From contig JAUSID010000177.1 in assembly GCA_030648295.1 (NCBI GenBank), forward strand, positions 62,001 through 126,000: 64,000 nucleotides of DNA, given 5' to 3'. This DNA is from Opitutaceae bacterium. Lineage in GTDB: Bacteria; Verrucomicrobiota; Verrucomicrobiia; Opitutales; Opitutaceae. This document shows positions 28,376 to 39,188 of this stretch, in pieces. How positions within the stretch are numbered: position 1 is the stretch's first letter; each line of letters starts with the position of its first letter. Below the pieces are notes generated by a model. It did no database searches. It was not told where the DNA came from and saw nothing but the letters and a program-made list of their open reading frames with translations. Position numbers and translations under genes: made by a program.

Positions 28376-28585
28376 TTACTTGCCCAGGAACAACGCGTAG
28401 AACGCGACGGCTTCGGCCAGGGCCATACCGATGATGGACTGGACGAGGATTTTTCCGGACGCGCCCGGGTTACGGCCGACGCCCTCGACGGCTTTGGCGC
28501 CGACGAGACCGACGCCGATGGCGGCCGCCAGACACCCGAAGGCGCCCTGAATGCTGCCGGTCATTTCAGCGATTACTGTGATCAT
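28376..28585 (-). CDS. atpE: ATP synthase Fo c subunit
   Basis: 69 residues, two membrane helices joined by a RNPGASGK loop. The ion-binding carboxylate is Glu58 in [11 protein letters not shown]. The Gln and Ser that mark sodium-binding c subunits are replaced (Leu in helix 1, Ala after the Glu), so a proton-coupled ring is the better reading. Confidence 0.95.
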   Translation of the reverse strand: MITVIAEMTGSIQGAFGCLAAAIGVGLVGAKAVEGVGRNPGASGKILVQSIIGMALAEAVAFYALFLGK

Positions 28586-28654
28586 GTGTGGTGGATTGTG
28601 GTTGGTTGCAGTGCCGCCGTGCGCACGCTGGGCACGCTCCCGGCGGAAAAATTC

Positions 28655-29530
28655 TCAGTGAGCGCCGCCGTGGCCGCCTTCGGCGCCGTGCGCCGTCTCG
28701 TGATCATCGCCGTGGTTGCAGATGAGGCCGATGTAAACGCTCACGAGTAGCGTGAACACAAGGGCCTGCACGAAACCGATCAGCAGTTCGAGGAAGTAGA
28801 ACGGCACGGGCAGCAGCCATGGCGTGATGGCCGACATCGAATGCAGCAAATTTTCGCCGCCGAAAACGTTGCCGAAGAGACGGAACGAGAGCGAAATCGG
28901 GCGGAAGGCGATCGAGATGACCTCGATCAAACCGACGGCGAAGAAAACGAGGAACAGCGGATAATAAATCAGCGCCGGAACCTCGCTCTTGTCGGCCTTG
29001 TTGCCAAAAATATCCTTCAGCACGGCGGACGGGCCGGCGTACCGCATGATGAAGTAGAACCAACACACGATGGAGACGATCGCCAGGGCGATGGTACCGT
29101 TGAGATCGGCATTGCCGGGTCTCACCAGTTCGTGGCCACGAAAATAGATTGTGCCGACACCGGGGAAGAGCCCGCTCCAATTCTGGATCAGAATATAAGT
29201 GAAGAGCGCGACGAGCAGCGGGAATGTATGTTTCGCAACCTTGCTGCCCACGATCGGCTGCGTGAGATTGAGCACGCCTTCGACCAGACTCTCGACCATC
29301 GCCTGACTCCGCGTGGGAATCAGCCGCGGTTTTCTGATCGCGAACCGCACGATGATCACCAATGCGATCGCGACGATCCAGCTCGTGACCATGCTGTTCG
29401 TCACCGGGAGCGGCCCCACGTTGAACAGCGCCTCGGGCGCAGCGGAAACACCGTGGGCCTCGGCCGCAAAAGCAGAGCTGCTGCCGGCTAAAACGGCGCC
29501 AAGACTGGCGAGTGTGGTGACCCGTGACAT
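28655..29530 (-). CDS. atpB: ATP synthase Fo a subunit
   Basis: 291 residues from ATG 29530, where a signal-peptide-like N-terminus begins (SRVTTLASLGAVLAGSSSA); the frame continues further upstream but without family features. ISLSFRLFGNVFGGE carries the essential arginine facing the c-ring, and FVQALVFTLLVSVYIGL is the last helix. The C-terminus is His-rich (HGDDHETAHGAEGGHGG). First gene of the atpBEFHAGDC order; no atpI was seen before it. Confidence 0.95.
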   Translation of the reverse strand: MSRVTTLASLGAVLAGSSSAFAAEAHGVSAAPEALFNVGPLPVTNSMVTSWIVAIALVIIVRFAIRKPRLIPTRSQAMVESLVEGVLNLTQPIVGSKVAKHTFPLLVALFTYILIQNWSGLFPGVGTIYFRGHELVRPGNADLNGTIALAIVSIVCWFYFIMRYAGPSAVLKDIFGNKADKSEVPALIYYPLFLVFFAVGLIEVISIAFRPISLSFRLFGNVFGGENLLHSMSAITPWLLPVPFYFLELLIGFVQALVFTLLVSVYIGLICNHGDDHETAHGAEGGHGGAH

Positions 29531-29663
29531 ACGCGCGCGATACAGGTGGGAGAAAAGGAACGGAGAGAAAAGGCCACCGCACTCCCCTCCGTCAACCTCT
29601 GAAATCGTGGCCCCGGATGTGGGCGGCAACCATTAGCGCATCCGGCGATTTCCGGTGCTGAAC

Positions 29664-30263
29664 TTATTTCCGGGTCGCGGCGACGACGGAATAATGAGTC
29701 GCGGCACGCTGTTGGAATACGGTTTCGAATTCGAAGGGCCACAACTCGGCCACTGGCTGCCATGACGGATGTGCCTCGATGATCTGCATTGCATCCCGGA
29801 AATAGGTCAGATCGTCGGTGCGGAAATACAGCCGGCCGTTGGGCGCGGTCCGCTTCGCCGCGTTGAGGAGAAAATCCGGCTGCAGGATGCGGTGCTTTCG
29901 ATGCCGCAGCTTTGGCCACGGATCAGGAAAAAGGATGAAGATGGTCGAAAGGCTGAGGCCAAGGGGCATTTCTTCGAGGAACAGCTTCGCTTCGGCTTGG
30001 AAGAAATGGAGGTTGGGAAGGCGCACCCGCTCACGTTTCCGCAACGCGCGTTCGATCCGGTCGCTACTGATATCGATACCGACGCAATGCACCTCGGGGT
30101 GCGCCTTCGCGTAGGCGGTGAGGAAATGGCCGTGGCCGCATCCGATCTCCCAAACGATGCTCGTGCCCGCGCCCGGTAATGCTCGCGTCAGGAAATCGCG
30201 CGCTTCCGAGCGACGCTGCTGGGTTAGAGTGCGATAAGCCGCCATCCGAGCTGGATTGTCCAC
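29664..30263 (-). CDS. trmB: tRNA (guanine-N7-)-methyltransferase TrmB
   Basis: 199 residues from GTG 30263 (ATG 30245 is the alternative). SAM-binding motif VWEIGCGHGHFL, then FPDPWPKLRHRKHRI, the TrmB signature, and FRTDDLTYF. The enzyme makes m7G46 in tRNA. It lies 21 bp after mnmG and 133 bp before atpB on the same strand. Confidence 0.93.
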   Translation of the reverse strand: MDNPARMAAYRTLTQQRRSEARDFLTRALPGAGTSIVWEIGCGHGHFLTAYAKAHPEVHCVGIDISSDRIERALRKRERVRLPNLHFFQAEAKLFLEEMPLGLSLSTIFILFPDPWPKLRHRKHRILQPDFLLNAAKRTAPNGRLYFRTDDLTYFRDAMQIIEAHPSWQPVAELWPFEFETVFQQRAATHYSVVAATRK

Positions 30264-30284
30264 GAGAGAAAAATCGGGCGGCGG

Positions 30285-32174
30285 TCAGGCGTCCGCTCGG
30301 GTATTGGTCTGGGGCGCCGCTCCCCTGCCCGCCTCGATCCAAATCATCAGAACACCGATGTCGGCGGGATTGACGCCACTGATTCGACTCGCCTGGCCCA
30401 AGGTAAGCGGGCGCAGCTCGGCGAGTTTCAGCGCGCTCTCCTTACGTAAACCACGTATATCTAAATAGTTAAGCGATAGCGGGATCTTGATTCGCTCCGC
30501 ATGAGCCAGCTTCTCGATCTGCTTCTCCTCACGTCGCAAATATCCTGAATAACCGACTCGGTATAGAACTTCATCGCGGACTTCCTTCGGTTCGGCGGCC
30601 AATTCGGGCGGCAAGATCGAGGCGCGATCGCGCCGCACCAACTCGGCCCATGTTCCGCTGACGCCGCGATCGATTTCCAATCGGCAGACCCATGCGTTGA
30701 TCTTCCGACGCTTCGACTCGATCCTCTCCAGCCTTTCGGCGCCGACCAGCCCGTGCTCGCGGGCATGATGGGACAACCGCAGTTCCGCGCTGCCGTGATT
30801 GAATAGCAACCGATGCTCGGCCCGGCTCGTGAACATCCGGTAGGGCTCGTTGGTCCCCTTGGTGACGAGGTCGTCGATCAGCACTCCAATATAACCTTCA
30901 TGCCGGCCGATCATCATCGGCGGCACTCCCCTCACCTTGTTGACCGCGTTCACGCCGGCAACCAGCCCCTGGCACGCCGCCTCCTCGTATCCCGACGTGC
31001 CATTGATTTGGCCGGCGAAGAAAAGGCCTTCGACCTTCTTCGACTCCAGCGTCGCGAACAACTGTGTCGGCGGCGCGAAGTCGTATTCCACGGCATAAGC
31101 CGGTCGCAAAAGGACCGCTCGTTCCAGCCCTGGAATTGTGCGGACCATCTTCAGCTGGATCTCGAACGGCAGACTTGTTGACAACCCATTCACATAAAAT
31201 TCGTTGGTCGCCCGGCCCTCTGGTTCGAGGAAAAGGAGGTGCCTGGGTTTGTCCGCAAAACGGACAAATTTGTCCTCAATGCTTGGGCAATACCTTGGCC
31301 CAACGCCTTCTATCTCTCCACTGTACATTGCGGACAGATGAAGGTTGTCCCGCACGAGCTGCGCGGTCTCCGGTGTCGTGTATGTCATCCAACACGAAAC
31401 TTGTTCACAACCGGGAACCCACCCCAACCGCCGTTCCCCCGTGTGTTCCACGTGGAACAATTCTGCCCCACCCCGTGTGTCGTAAAACCCGAAGAAAACC
31501 GGTTCCGCATCACCCTTTTGTTCCTGCATTCGGGCAAAATCCAAACTCCGGCCAAGCAGTCGGGGCGGCGTGCCTGTCTTTAGGCGTCGGAGTTCGATTC
31601 CGGCCTCGAGCAAGCTGCTGGAGAGGGTTTTCGCACTAAAATCCCCCAACCGACCACCCTCGTTCTTGTTCTGGCCGATGTGCATCACCCCGCGAAGAAA
31701 CGTTCCCGTGGTCACAATCACCGTACGCCCGCGAAACTCGATATCCAGATTGGTTCGGCACCCGACGACTCGACCGTGCTCAAAAACCAATCCCGTCACC
31801 GTGGCCTGAAAGATCTGCAGATGGGGCTGGAGCTCCAATGTGTGCTTCAGGCGAAATTGATAGGCTTTCTTGTCGCACTGCGCGCGAGGCGACTGCACGG
31901 CCGGCCCCTTCGACTCGTTGAGCAACCGAAACTGGATTCCGGTGACGTCCGTATTCACTGCCATCTCGCCACCCAGCGCATCAATCTCTCGGACAATTTG
32001 GCCTTTGGCCTGGCCCCCAATCGCGGGGTTGCAGCTCATCTGGGCGATCGTGTCGATGTTGCCCGTAAGCAGCAGCGTGCTGGCGCCCATGCGTGAACCC
32101 GCAAGCGCCGCCTCGACGCCGGCATGGCCGGCCCCGCAAACAATAACATCAAATTGGACTTCGTCGTAGATCAC
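30285..32174 (-). CDS. mnmG: tRNA uridine-5-carboxymethylaminomethyl synthesis protein MnmG (GidA)
   Basis: 629 residues from GTG 32174. FAD-binding [46 protein letters not shown] and [15 protein letters not shown] are all family signatures; the C-terminus ends in the tRNA-binding helical domain ([15 protein letters not shown]). With MnmE it modifies the wobble uridine of tRNA. Residues around 232-250 form an extra loop relative to the E. coli protein as I recall it, and LFHVEHT in that loop is encoded by a perfect parS-like palindrome. Confidence 0.96.
   Translation of the reverse strand: MIYDEVQFDVIVCGAGHAGVEAALAGSRMGASTLLLTGNIDTIAQMSCNPAIGGQAKGQIVREIDALGGEMAVNTDVTGIQFRLLNESKGPAVQSPRAQCDKKAYQFRLKHTLELQPHLQIFQATVTGLVFEHGRVVGCRTNLDIEFRGRTVIVTTGTFLRGVMHIGQNKNEGGRLGDFSAKTLSSSLLEAGIELRRLKTGTPPRLLGRSLDFARMQEQKGDAEPVFFGFYDTRGGAELFHVEHTGERRLGWVPGCEQVSCWMTYTTPETAQLVRDNLHLSAMYSGEIEGVGPRYCPSIEDKFVRFADKPRHLLFLEPEGRATNEFYVNGLSTSLPFEIQLKMVRTIPGLERAVLLRPAYAVEYDFAPPTQLFATLESKKVEGLFFAGQINGTSGYEEAACQGLVAGVNAVNKVRGVPPMMIGRHEGYIGVLIDDLVTKGTNEPYRMFTSRAEHRLLFNHGSAELRLSHHAREHGLVGAERLERIESKRRKINAWVCRLEIDRGVSGTWAELVRRDRASILPPELAAEPKEVRDEVLYRVGYSGYLRREEKQIEKLAHAERIKIPLSLNYLDIRGLRKESALKLAELRPLTLGQASRISGVNPADIGVLMIWIEAGRGAAPQTNTRADA
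31444..31459. promoter_or_regulatory. parS: parS-like ParB-binding site inside mnmG
   Basis: TGTTCCACGTGGAACA is a perfect 16-bp palindrome that fits the bacterial parS consensus TGTTNCACGTGNAACA. In the mnmG frame it is read as part of LFHVEHT. mnmG is near oriC in many bacteria, which makes a functional centromere site plausible. No second copy was found by eye in this window. Confidence 0.75.
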
Positions 32175-32219
32175 ACAGATGGCTCATCGAAAAAGCACCT
32201 CAGGCAGGCAGCCGCCTCG

Positions 32220-33590
32220 TTATTTTCCGATGCAAAATGTCGCGAACAACTGGTCGAGCATCCTCTCGTTGTCCACTTTTCCGGTGATCTCGCCGAATGA
32301 ACTGAGTACGGTCCGAAGGTCGCTCGCGATCAGCTCGACCGGCCCATTCTCGCGAAGTTTGGCGATTGCTCGCTCCAGCCCGTCGCGAGCCTCGGCAAGC
32401 GCGTGCGCGTGCCGCGCATTAATTGCAATCAAGTCGGAAGTACCGGTCTCGGGGCGAAACGAATCCGCCAGTTCCACAATTGCATCGGTTAACTCGGTAA
32501 TGCCGGCTCCGCTCAAAGCCGAAATCCAGCACGTGCGGCCGCTGGCCGCCGCGGCAGGCGAGGGAAGCACCCGCGGACCATCAGGCAACAGGTCACTCTT
32601 GTTAATGACGACAAGCGCCTTCGGATCCGCGATTCGCGATGCAACCTCCGCTGGAATCGAACCATTCAACAGCGTCGCATCGAGGACGAGAAGGAAAAGA
32701 TCCGCCTCGGCCGCGCGCTCGAGCGCTTTTGCCATCCCAAGGCTCTCCAGCGGGGCAGGGGAGGGATTGAGCCCTGCCGTATCAATAATTCGGAGACAAT
32801 GTGGCCCCACGATGATTCGCTCCTCGAGAAAGTCCCGCGTTGTTCCCGGTTCCGGGCTGACCAGCGCGCGGTCGTGGCCCACCAGCCGGTTCAAAAGGCT
32901 GCTCTTGCCGACATTCGGAGCACCCAGAATCACCGTCTTGATCCCATCGCGAAGCAGCTCGCCGTAATGGCTTGTTGCGAGCAGCCGCCCCGTATCGCCG
33001 GCAATTCCTTGGAGCGAACTTAACACCAACGTGCGATCCTCCGGCGGCAAATCCTCGTCGGGAAAATCAATATATGCCTCAATTCGCGCGAGCACCGCGA
33101 GGAGCCGGTCAATCAAGTCAGCCATCCGTTTCCCGAGCGCACCGCGAAGCTGCTGGTTCGCCGCCATCAGGGCTCGATCGCTTCGAGCCCGGATGAGGTC
33201 CATCACCGCCTCGGCCTGGCTCAGTTCCATCCGGCCGTTCAAGAACGCGCGCTGAGTGAACTCACCGGGGCGAGACGGACGACAGCCACGGGTAAATAAG
33301 TCTTCCAGAACGGCTTGCGCAATAAACGGATTACCATGGCACGAAATTTCCAGGGTATCCTCGCCGGAATACGAACGTGGTCCCCTAAAAAACGTGAAGA
33401 GCACGTCATCCAGCAAGAGGCCGCGGGCGGACCGATAGTCTCCGTGAACCGCCTCGCGCACCGGCGGCACGCGGCGGAGCAGCGCCGCGGCCAGCCGCTG
33501 CGTATCCGGTCCGCTGACACGGATCAGCGCGATGGCGGAGGTGCCGGCAGCGGTGGCCAGGGCGGCGATGGTATCATCATGTTGCGACAT
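32220..33590 (-). CDS. mnmE: tRNA modification GTPase MnmE (TrmE)
   Basis: 456 residues from ATG 33590. The N-terminal domain binds a folate ([23 protein letters not shown]), the G domain has [12 protein letters not shown] (G1), DTAG (G3) and INKSDL (G4), and the protein ends in CIGK, the MnmE C-terminal motif with its catalytic-type cysteine. It works with MnmG, whose gene follows 45 bp downstream. Confidence 0.96.
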   Translation of the reverse strand: MSQHDDTIAALATAAGTSAIALIRVSGPDTQRLAAALLRRVPPVREAVHGDYRSARGLLLDDVLFTFFRGPRSYSGEDTLEISCHGNPFIAQAVLEDLFTRGCRPSRPGEFTQRAFLNGRMELSQAEAVMDLIRARSDRALMAANQQLRGALGKRMADLIDRLLAVLARIEAYIDFPDEDLPPEDRTLVLSSLQGIAGDTGRLLATSHYGELLRDGIKTVILGAPNVGKSSLLNRLVGHDRALVSPEPGTTRDFLEERIIVGPHCLRIIDTAGLNPSPAPLESLGMAKALERAAEADLFLLVLDATLLNGSIPAEVASRIADPKALVVINKSDLLPDGPRVLPSPAAAASGRTCWISALSGAGITELTDAIVELADSFRPETGTSDLIAINARHAHALAEARDGLERAIAKLRENGPVELIASDLRTVLSSFGEITGKVDNERMLDQLFATFCIGK

Positions 33591-33701
33591 GGAACGCTCC
33601 ACGCTTCACGCCGTCGCCTCCCCAAGTCAAACGCCGGTGCGGCAAGCGGTGCGCAGCGTTTCGCAACCCGGGCGCAGCCCCGTGCCGCCCGTTTCACCAT
33701 C

Positions 33702-34298
33702 ATGGCCCGCATGCCCGAGGTGCCCGTCGACCCCATGGATCTGTTCCAGCAATGGTTCGCCGCGGCGCGCGAACGGGAAACGAGCGATCCGACGGCCATG
33801 GCGCTGGCGACGGCCGACCGCAAGGGCGGCCCCTCCGTTCGGATGGTGCTTTTGAAGCACGCGGATCCGCACGGCTTCGTTTTTTATACCAACCTCGAGA
33901 GCCCGAAATCGCTCCATCTCCGCGAAAATCCGCAGGCGGCGCTCTGCCTGCACTGGCCGAAGCTCGAACGACAGGTACGCATCCAGGGTTCGGTTACGCC
34001 GGTTGCAGCGCCCGAGGCCGACGCCTATTTCCGCACCCGCCCCCGATTGAGCCAGCTCGGCGCCTGGGCGTCGCGGCAGTCACGCACCATGAGCGGCCGC
34101 TTTGAACTGGAACGCGCGGTCGCCGGCGCGGCCTTGCAGTTTCCGCTGGGCGAAGTCCCGCGGCCACCGCACTGGTCAGGCTGGCGGGTGAAGCCGGAGC
34201 AAATCGAGTTCTGGCAGCAACGCGCGTTTCGCCACCACGATCGCCAGCTTTTCACGCGCGAAGGGAACCGCTGGCGGATGGAGTGGCTGTATCCGTAA
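33702..34298 (+). CDS. pdxH: Pyridoxamine 5'-phosphate oxidase PdxH
   Basis: 198 residues from ATG 33702. FMN-binding segment [23 protein letters not shown] (in part GFVFYTN), then ASRQS, and the ending W[23 protein letters not shown] typical of the family. It oxidises pyridoxine or pyridoxamine 5'-phosphate to PLP. Divergent from mnmE, with a 111-bp gap. Confidence 0.95.
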   Translation: MARMPEVPVDPMDLFQQWFAAARERETSDPTAMALATADRKGGPSVRMVLLKHADPHGFVFYTNLESPKSLHLRENPQAALCLHWPKLERQVRIQGSVTPVAAPEADAYFRTRPRLSQLGAWASRQSRTMSGRFELERAVAGAALQFPLGEVPRPPHWSGWRVKPEQIEFWQQRAFRHHDRQLFTREGNRWRMEWLYP

Positions 34299-34345
34299 CT
34301 TTGCGACACGGCCGGGGCCAGGCTCATCTGTTTCCGTCATCGGCG

Positions 34346-34362
34346 CCGGCCGTTCGCCGGCC
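34346..34362. terminator. GC hairpin between convergent genes, possible bidirectional terminator
   Basis: GCCGGC-CGTTC-GCCGGC lies between the pdxH stop and the HlyD-family gene stop. No T-run follows, so terminator function is only suggested by the convergent position. Confidence 0.4.
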
Positions 34363-34364
34363 GC

Positions 34365-35633
34365 TCAAGATCGATCGATTTGCAGCGCCGACACCCGCGT
34401 GCCGCCGCTGACCTTGTCGCCGGGATACACGACAACGCGGTCACCGTCGCGCAAGCCCTCGAGCACCTCGGTCTGAATGCCATTGGTGCGGCCGACCTTC
34501 ACCGTTCGCAGCTCGGCGCGGCCGCCCTCGACCACGAACGCCCGCCAGGCTCCGTCGCGCTGGAACAAGGCTCCCGCGGGCACGCGCAGCGCCGAGGGAT
34601 TTTCCGCCACGACGACGCGCGCCTCCACCCGATAGCTGTCGCCGAGGGTGGGGCGCTTCTCCACCGGATCCACGAAGTCGGCGATCACAAACACGCGCTG
34701 CTCCTCGACGCCGAGGGCGGATATCTTCGTGAAGGCCGACGGCTCCACTAGGCGCACGCGGGACTGCAGCGGTTCGGGGCCGCCCCACAAATCGAGCATC
34801 ACCCGGGCGCCAGGCTGGATGGCAACCGCGTCCCGCGAAAGCACCTCGATTCGCACTTCGAGGTCGGTCGGATCCCCGACCTCCATCAACGCGAATCCCG
34901 CCGGGACAACGCGGCTGCTCTCCTGAAACACGCGCAGGATCCTTCCATTTACCGGCGACACGATAATCAGCGGGTCGGAATTTCCACCGCCAGCCTGCCC
35001 GCGTATCAGAAGCGCCTTCGCCTGCTGCAACTCGAAATCCGCGACCTTCAACGCGAATTCCGCGGCCCGGGTTTCTTGCGCCGCCGTCTCGGCGCGCATT
35101 TGCGCAACGTCGAATTCCTGTGCTGAAAGCACGGTGCGCTCGCGCAGCTGCCGTGCGCGTCCCAGGTCGGCCTGAAACATCTTGGCCGCCGCAGCCGCCC
35201 GCTCGCGCTGCGCGAGCACCGCCTCGCGGGCGGCCCCGGCAGCACGCACGCGCGCTTCGGCCTGCGCCAGGCTGCGTGCATCCAGAAAATCGGCCCCGGT
35301 CGATTCGAGCACCGCGAGCACGGTTTTCCCGGCCTCCACCGGTGCGCCGGCCTTCCAATCGATCCGGCGCAGCTGTCCGGATATTGGTGCGGACACCACG
35401 TACCGGTTCTGCACCCGCGTCATTCCTTCCTCGTCCACCGTGACCACGAGTGGTCCCCGCGTCACCACCGCCGATTCGACTGGAATAGGTCGCGGCCAAA
35501 ATCCCACGATGATGAGCGCAATCAGCAGCAGCGCGCCAAATAGCGGCAGCCGGCGGCGCCATGCCGGCGCCGTCGCTCGTCGCGCCGTCTTCGGAAGGGG
35601 AGTTGCTACTTGCATGGAAAGACCGCCGCTCAT
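34365..35633 (-). CDS. HlyD/RND-type periplasmic adaptor (membrane fusion protein)
   Basis: 422 residues. One N-terminal membrane anchor (LFGALLLIALIIVGFW), then a barrel-sandwich domain (RYVVSAPISGQLRRIDW and SPVNGRILRV), a long Ala/Glu/Arg-rich hairpin around 120-200, and a beta-barrel. It should link an inner-membrane ABC permease to an outer-membrane channel. The ATG overlaps the permease stop (ATGA), so it is encoded in one operon with permease and ATPase. Confidence 0.9.
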   Translation of the reverse strand: MSGGLSMQVATPLPKTARRATAPAWRRRLPLFGALLLIALIIVGFWPRPIPVESAVVTRGPLVVTVDEEGMTRVQNRYVVSAPISGQLRRIDWKAGAPVEAGKTVLAVLESTGADFLDARSLAQAEARVRAAGAAREAVLAQRERAAAAAKMFQADLGRARQLRERTVLSAQEFDVAQMRAETAAQETRAAEFALKVADFELQQAKALLIRGQAGGGNSDPLIIVSPVNGRILRVFQESSRVVPAGFALMEVGDPTDLEVRIEVLSRDAVAIQPGARVMLDLWGGPEPLQSRVRLVEPSAFTKISALGVEEQRVFVIADFVDPVEKRPTLGDSYRVEARVVVAENPSALRVPAGALFQRDGAWRAFVVEGGRAELRTVKVGRTNGIQTEVLEGLRDGDRVVVYPGDKVSGGTRVSALQIDRS

Positions 35634-37996
35634 TCGCGCGTCTTCAGCGCGCTGACCAGATCAATCTCGGCGAGTTTGCGGGATGCGAACAGCCCTGACA
35701 ATGTCGATGCCAGTGCCACCACCAGGACGGCAAACGCGTAATTCGCGGCCGTCAGCACCAGCGGCAGCCGCACCGTCTCGGTATTGACGGCGGACAAGAT
35801 TCCCCGGGCGAACCCGGAACCAAGTACGAGCCCGATCGGCAGCGCCACCAACGTGAGCAACACGAGCTCGCCGACGAGCACGGCACTCACTTCGCCGCGC
35901 GTGAAACCGAGGACACGCAACGTCGCCAGCTCGAGCGAACGCTCGGAGAGCGAGATGCGGGCGCTGTTATATACGATGCCGAACGCCACCACGGTCGCGA
36001 ACAGCAGGTATATTTTCTGGATCAGCCCGATACTTTCGGCGGTGGTCTTGCGGAAACCTTCCCGCAGCGAGTCCTTGATCACGCAGCCGGCGATCCGCGG
36101 CGTGTTTTTCACCGCGGTCAGGAATTCGCGCCAGTGGGCCTTGTTCACGACGACGTGCGCGCCGCTGATCCGATCGCCCTCGAGCAGCAGCCGGTTCAAC
36201 GCGTGGATCTCCATATACGCCGCCATGCCGGCAAAATCCTCCGCCAGCCCGACGATCGGCACGGTGAGCTCGCGTTCGCGGCCCTCGAGTACACGCGCGA
36301 CGATTTCGTCGCCTGGCCGCACGCGAAGGACTTCGCCCAGCTTCGCCGAAATGACGATGCCGCGCGCGGGGAGCGTGAGCTGCCGCGGCGTCGCGTCGAT
36401 GGCGCGGCTGAGTGTGCCGCGTTCCGGCAAGCCCTGGAACATCAGCCGGCGTTTGATCGGACCGGCGCGCAGTTCGACGGGCACGAAACGAAACGGCTCC
36501 GCGTGGACCACCCCTGGCAGGTGTTTGAAATCCGCGATGGCGCGCGCCGCCTCCGGTTCGACCAACGAGAGCGTCACCGTCTGGCGCTGCACGATGTCCC
36601 ATTGAAAATCGATCACGTACGCGACGCCGTCGCGGAATGAATTCGGCACGATCAGGATTCCCGTGGCCATGGCGAGCGCGAGGCAGGTAATCCCGCTGCG
36701 CACCGGCCGCCGCTGGATGTTGCGCAATGCCATCCGAAACGACGGACTGAACCATCGCGCGATCCGAAACCGCTCGAGAAACGCCGGCCGGTAGTTGGTG
36801 GGTGCCTCGGGCCGCATCGCCTCCGCCGGGGGCAGCCGCACGGCGCGCTGCACCGCACCGGCCACACCGACAAAGGCCGCGAGCGAGCTGGCGACCGCGG
36901 CCGCGACCAGCACGCGTCGGTCGAGCATGAAATCCAGCTGGGGAAACCGAAAAAACAAATGATACATGCCGACGAGTTGATGGCCGAGCAGGATGCCGCC
37001 GATCGCACCGACGCCGACGCCAACCACCACGATCACGAGGGAGAACTTGAAGTAGTGCATCCCGATTTGCGCGTTGCTGAAGCCGCAGGCCTTGAGCATG
37101 GCGATCTGCTCGCGCTGGAGCGCAATCTGCCGGCTCATCACCGAATTGGTCATGAACGCCGCCACGCTTAGAAACACCAGCGGGAACGCGACCGCCAGGC
37201 CGTTGAGGACCCGAATCTCGTCGTCCACGCGGCGGTTGGAGGGGTGATCGATTCGACCATAGGCTCCACGACTCCCGTAGGGCGCTAGCACGCGATCGAC
37301 GGCCGCGATCACATCGCGTTCGGATGCTCCCGGCGCGAGGCTCAGCGCCACGGCGTTGAACGCGCCGTAAAGCTGAAACGCGGTCGCGAGTTCCTTGTAT
37401 GGTACCCAGAACACGCCGTAGGTCTTGTTGTCGGGCAGCGCCGCTCCCGGGGGTGCCTCGAAGACGAACTCCGGCGAAAGCACGATCCCGGAGATTTCAA
37501 ACGCCTCCTTCCGGCCGTTGAGTACAGCCGAAATGGTGGCTCCGGGTTTCAGCCCGTGCGCGTCCGCGAACGCCTCGCTGACCACGAACTCGCCGCGCGC
37601 CGCGCCGCCGAGTGGCAGCCGGCCGGTACGCACATAAATCCGGTTGAGCCCGCGTTCGCCGCGCTCCGGCAGCGAATTCAGCAGGCCAACGGCCGGTTCG
37701 ATGAGCCCCGGCACGTCGAGTGTAACCTGAATTGCGATACTCGTCTCGACAGCGGCGACACCCGGAATGACGGCCAGCTGCTCGCGCACGGCCTCGGGCG
37801 CGCGCTTCAGCCGGGCGAACACCTGCGCGAACCGATGCTGTTCGTAATACGTGTCGCGCGTCGTCACCAGCGACAGGATCAGCGAGCGCGTCATGATCAT
37901 CATCGCCAGCCCGCAGGCCATCACGAGCGCGACGGCCAATGCCTGCGACTTCAACGCCTTTAAATCGCGGAGCAGTTTGCGATCGAGCAGGGGCAC
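35630..37996 (-). CDS. FtsX-family ABC transporter permease, double-domain form
   Basis: 788 residues, with two FtsX modules: a first membrane set around residues 20-40 and 270-390, and a second around 430-450 and 670-785, separated by large extracytoplasmic loops. KLAEIDLVSALKTRE at the end resembles the coupling helix region. Similar permeases work with a HlyD-type adaptor and one ATPase in export of lipids, peptides or other compounds. The substrate is not evident. Confidence 0.88.
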   Translation of the reverse strand: MPLLDRKLLRDLKALKSQALAVALVMACGLAMMIMTRSLILSLVTTRDTYYEQHRFAQVFARLKRAPEAVREQLAVIPGVAAVETSIAIQVTLDVPGLIEPAVGLLNSLPERGERGLNRIYVRTGRLPLGGAARGEFVVSEAFADAHGLKPGATISAVLNGRKEAFEISGIVLSPEFVFEAPPGAALPDNKTYGVFWVPYKELATAFQLYGAFNAVALSLAPGASERDVIAAVDRVLAPYGSRGAYGRIDHPSNRRVDDEIRVLNGLAVAFPLVFLSVAAFMTNSVMSRQIALQREQIAMLKACGFSNAQIGMHYFKFSLVIVVVGVGVGAIGGILLGHQLVGMYHLFFRFPQLDFMLDRRVLVAAAVASSLAAFVGVAGAVQRAVRLPPAEAMRPEAPTNYRPAFLERFRIARWFSPSFRMALRNIQRRPVRSGITCLALAMATGILIVPNSFRDGVAYVIDFQWDIVQRQTVTLSLVEPEAARAIADFKHLPGVVHAEPFRFVPVELRAGPIKRRLMFQGLPERGTLSRAIDATPRQLTLPARGIVISAKLGEVLRVRPGDEIVARVLEGRERELTVPIVGLAEDFAGMAAYMEIHALNRLLLEGDRISGAHVVVNKAHWREFLTAVKNTPRIAGCVIKDSLREGFRKTTAESIGLIQKIYLLFATVVAFGIVYNSARISLSERSLELATLRVLGFTRGEVSAVLVGELVLLTLVALPIGLVLGSGFARGILSAVNTETVRLPLVLTAANYAFAVLVVALASTLSGLFASRKLAEIDLVSALKTRE

Positions 37997-38004
37997 GGGT
38001 TCGA

Positions 38005-38136
38005 GATGTCAGAGATCAGACGCCAGCTGTCAGCCGTTGAATGTCGAATGACGAATGATGGTATTTCGAAAGCAGATGAATATCGAGTGGGTGGTGTTCT
38101 CTCTGACATCTGACTTCTGGCATCTGACATCTGCTC
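38005..38136. repeat. Heptamer arrays, three blocks, between ABC permease and ATPase genes
   Basis: GATGTCA, GAGATCA, GACGCCA, GCTGTCA run in register at 38005-38032; GAATGTC, GAATGAC, GAATGAT at 38039-38059; and TCTGACA, TCTGACT, TCTGGCA, TCTGACA, TCTGCTC at 38102-38136. The last block is the inverted counterpart of the first. Confidence 0.85.
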
Positions 38137-38139
38137 TGG

Positions 38140-38898
38140 TCACCACGCGAGTGCGCCGACGGCGCCACGAACGGCGTTGCGGCGCTCGTGTACGATGCGG
38201 CCGTCGGACAGGGTGAAAACGCGGTCCGCCATGTCGGCGAGAATCGCGTTGTGGGTGATGATCACCGCGAGCGTGCCCAACTCGCGATTGATTCGCTCGA
38301 TCGCCTCGAGCACGGTGATTCCGGTGTGCACATCGAGGGCGCCGGTGGGTTCATCGCAGAGCAACACCTCGGGCCGTTTCGCGATCGCGCGGGCGATGGC
38401 CACCCGCTGCTGTTCGCCGCCGGAAAGTTCCGCCGGAAAATGATCGAGCCGTTCGCCCAGCCCCACCAGGTGCAGTGCGTCTTCCGGCACCATCGGGTCG
38501 CGGCAGATTTCGGTGATGAGCGCGACATTCTCGCGGGCGGTAAGGCTCGGAATGAGATTGTACGCCTGGAAAACGAATCCGACGCCATCACGACGAAAGT
38601 TCGTGAGCGCGGCTTCGTCGGCCATGGCGAGATTCCAGCCGCGATAGAGCAGGGTGCCATGCGTGGGCGAATCGAGGCCGCCAAGTTGATTCAATAGGGT
38701 GGATTTCCCGCTGCCCGATGCCCCCAGCAATACGACGAGCTCGCCGGCGAACAAATCGAAGTCGACGCCGGCCAGCGCGGTCACCGCCGCCTCGCCTTCG
38801 CCGTAGACCCGCGCGACGTCGCGCACGTGAAAAAGCAGCTCGCGCGCCGGTCGGGGCGCGTCGCTCGAAGTTCCGGCGTTTCCGGCGGGAGAGGACAT
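38140..38898 (-). CDS. ABC transporter ATP-binding protein (LolD/MacB type)
   Basis: 252 residues from ATG 38898. Walker [11 protein letters not shown]-loop in [18 protein letters not shown], signature [15 protein letters not shown], Walker [12 protein letters not shown] and the switch His in VIITHN are complete. It energises the FtsX permease encoded downstream. First gene of the ATPase-permease-adaptor set. Confidence 0.94.
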   Translation of the reverse strand: MSSPAGNAGTSSDAPRPARELLFHVRDVARVYGEGEAAVTALAGVDFDLFAGELVVLLGASGSGKSTLLNQLGGLDSPTHGTLLYRGWNLAMADEAALTNFRRDGVGFVFQAYNLIPSLTARENVALITEICRDPMVPEDALHLVGLGERLDHFPAELSGGEQQRVAIARAIAKRPEVLLCDEPTGALDVHTGITVLEAIERINRELGTLAVIITHNAILADMADRVFTLSDGRIVHERRNAVRGAVGALAW

Positions 38899-39188
38899 CG
38901 GTGGCCGGCGAGCAAATCCGCTCGTCCGGCCGGCCGCAACGGACAACGCCGTTTATCGGCGTGGCTGCACGCGCGTATTAGTGTCCGCTTACGACCCACT
39001 TCGCGTCCGCACTTCCGCGCTCACCTGCCCAATCGTGGCTTCCACCGCAGCACTAGCCGAAGGATCGAGGACAGGCTCGGCGGCGGCAATGAATCCGCGA
39101 TGCGCCAGTGCGGTGCGGAAACAGCGAACCGCGGCGGCTTGTGGCGGCGAGCGCGGCGGTGTGGTGTGACCCCGCGCTCAATGTCGTA
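38899..39188. other. Spacer without a recognisable gene
   Basis: About 290 bp of GC-rich sequence between the Sel1 gene and the ABC ATPase gene. No reading frame with protein-like composition, hairpin with T-run or clear promoter was seen. Confidence 0.5.
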
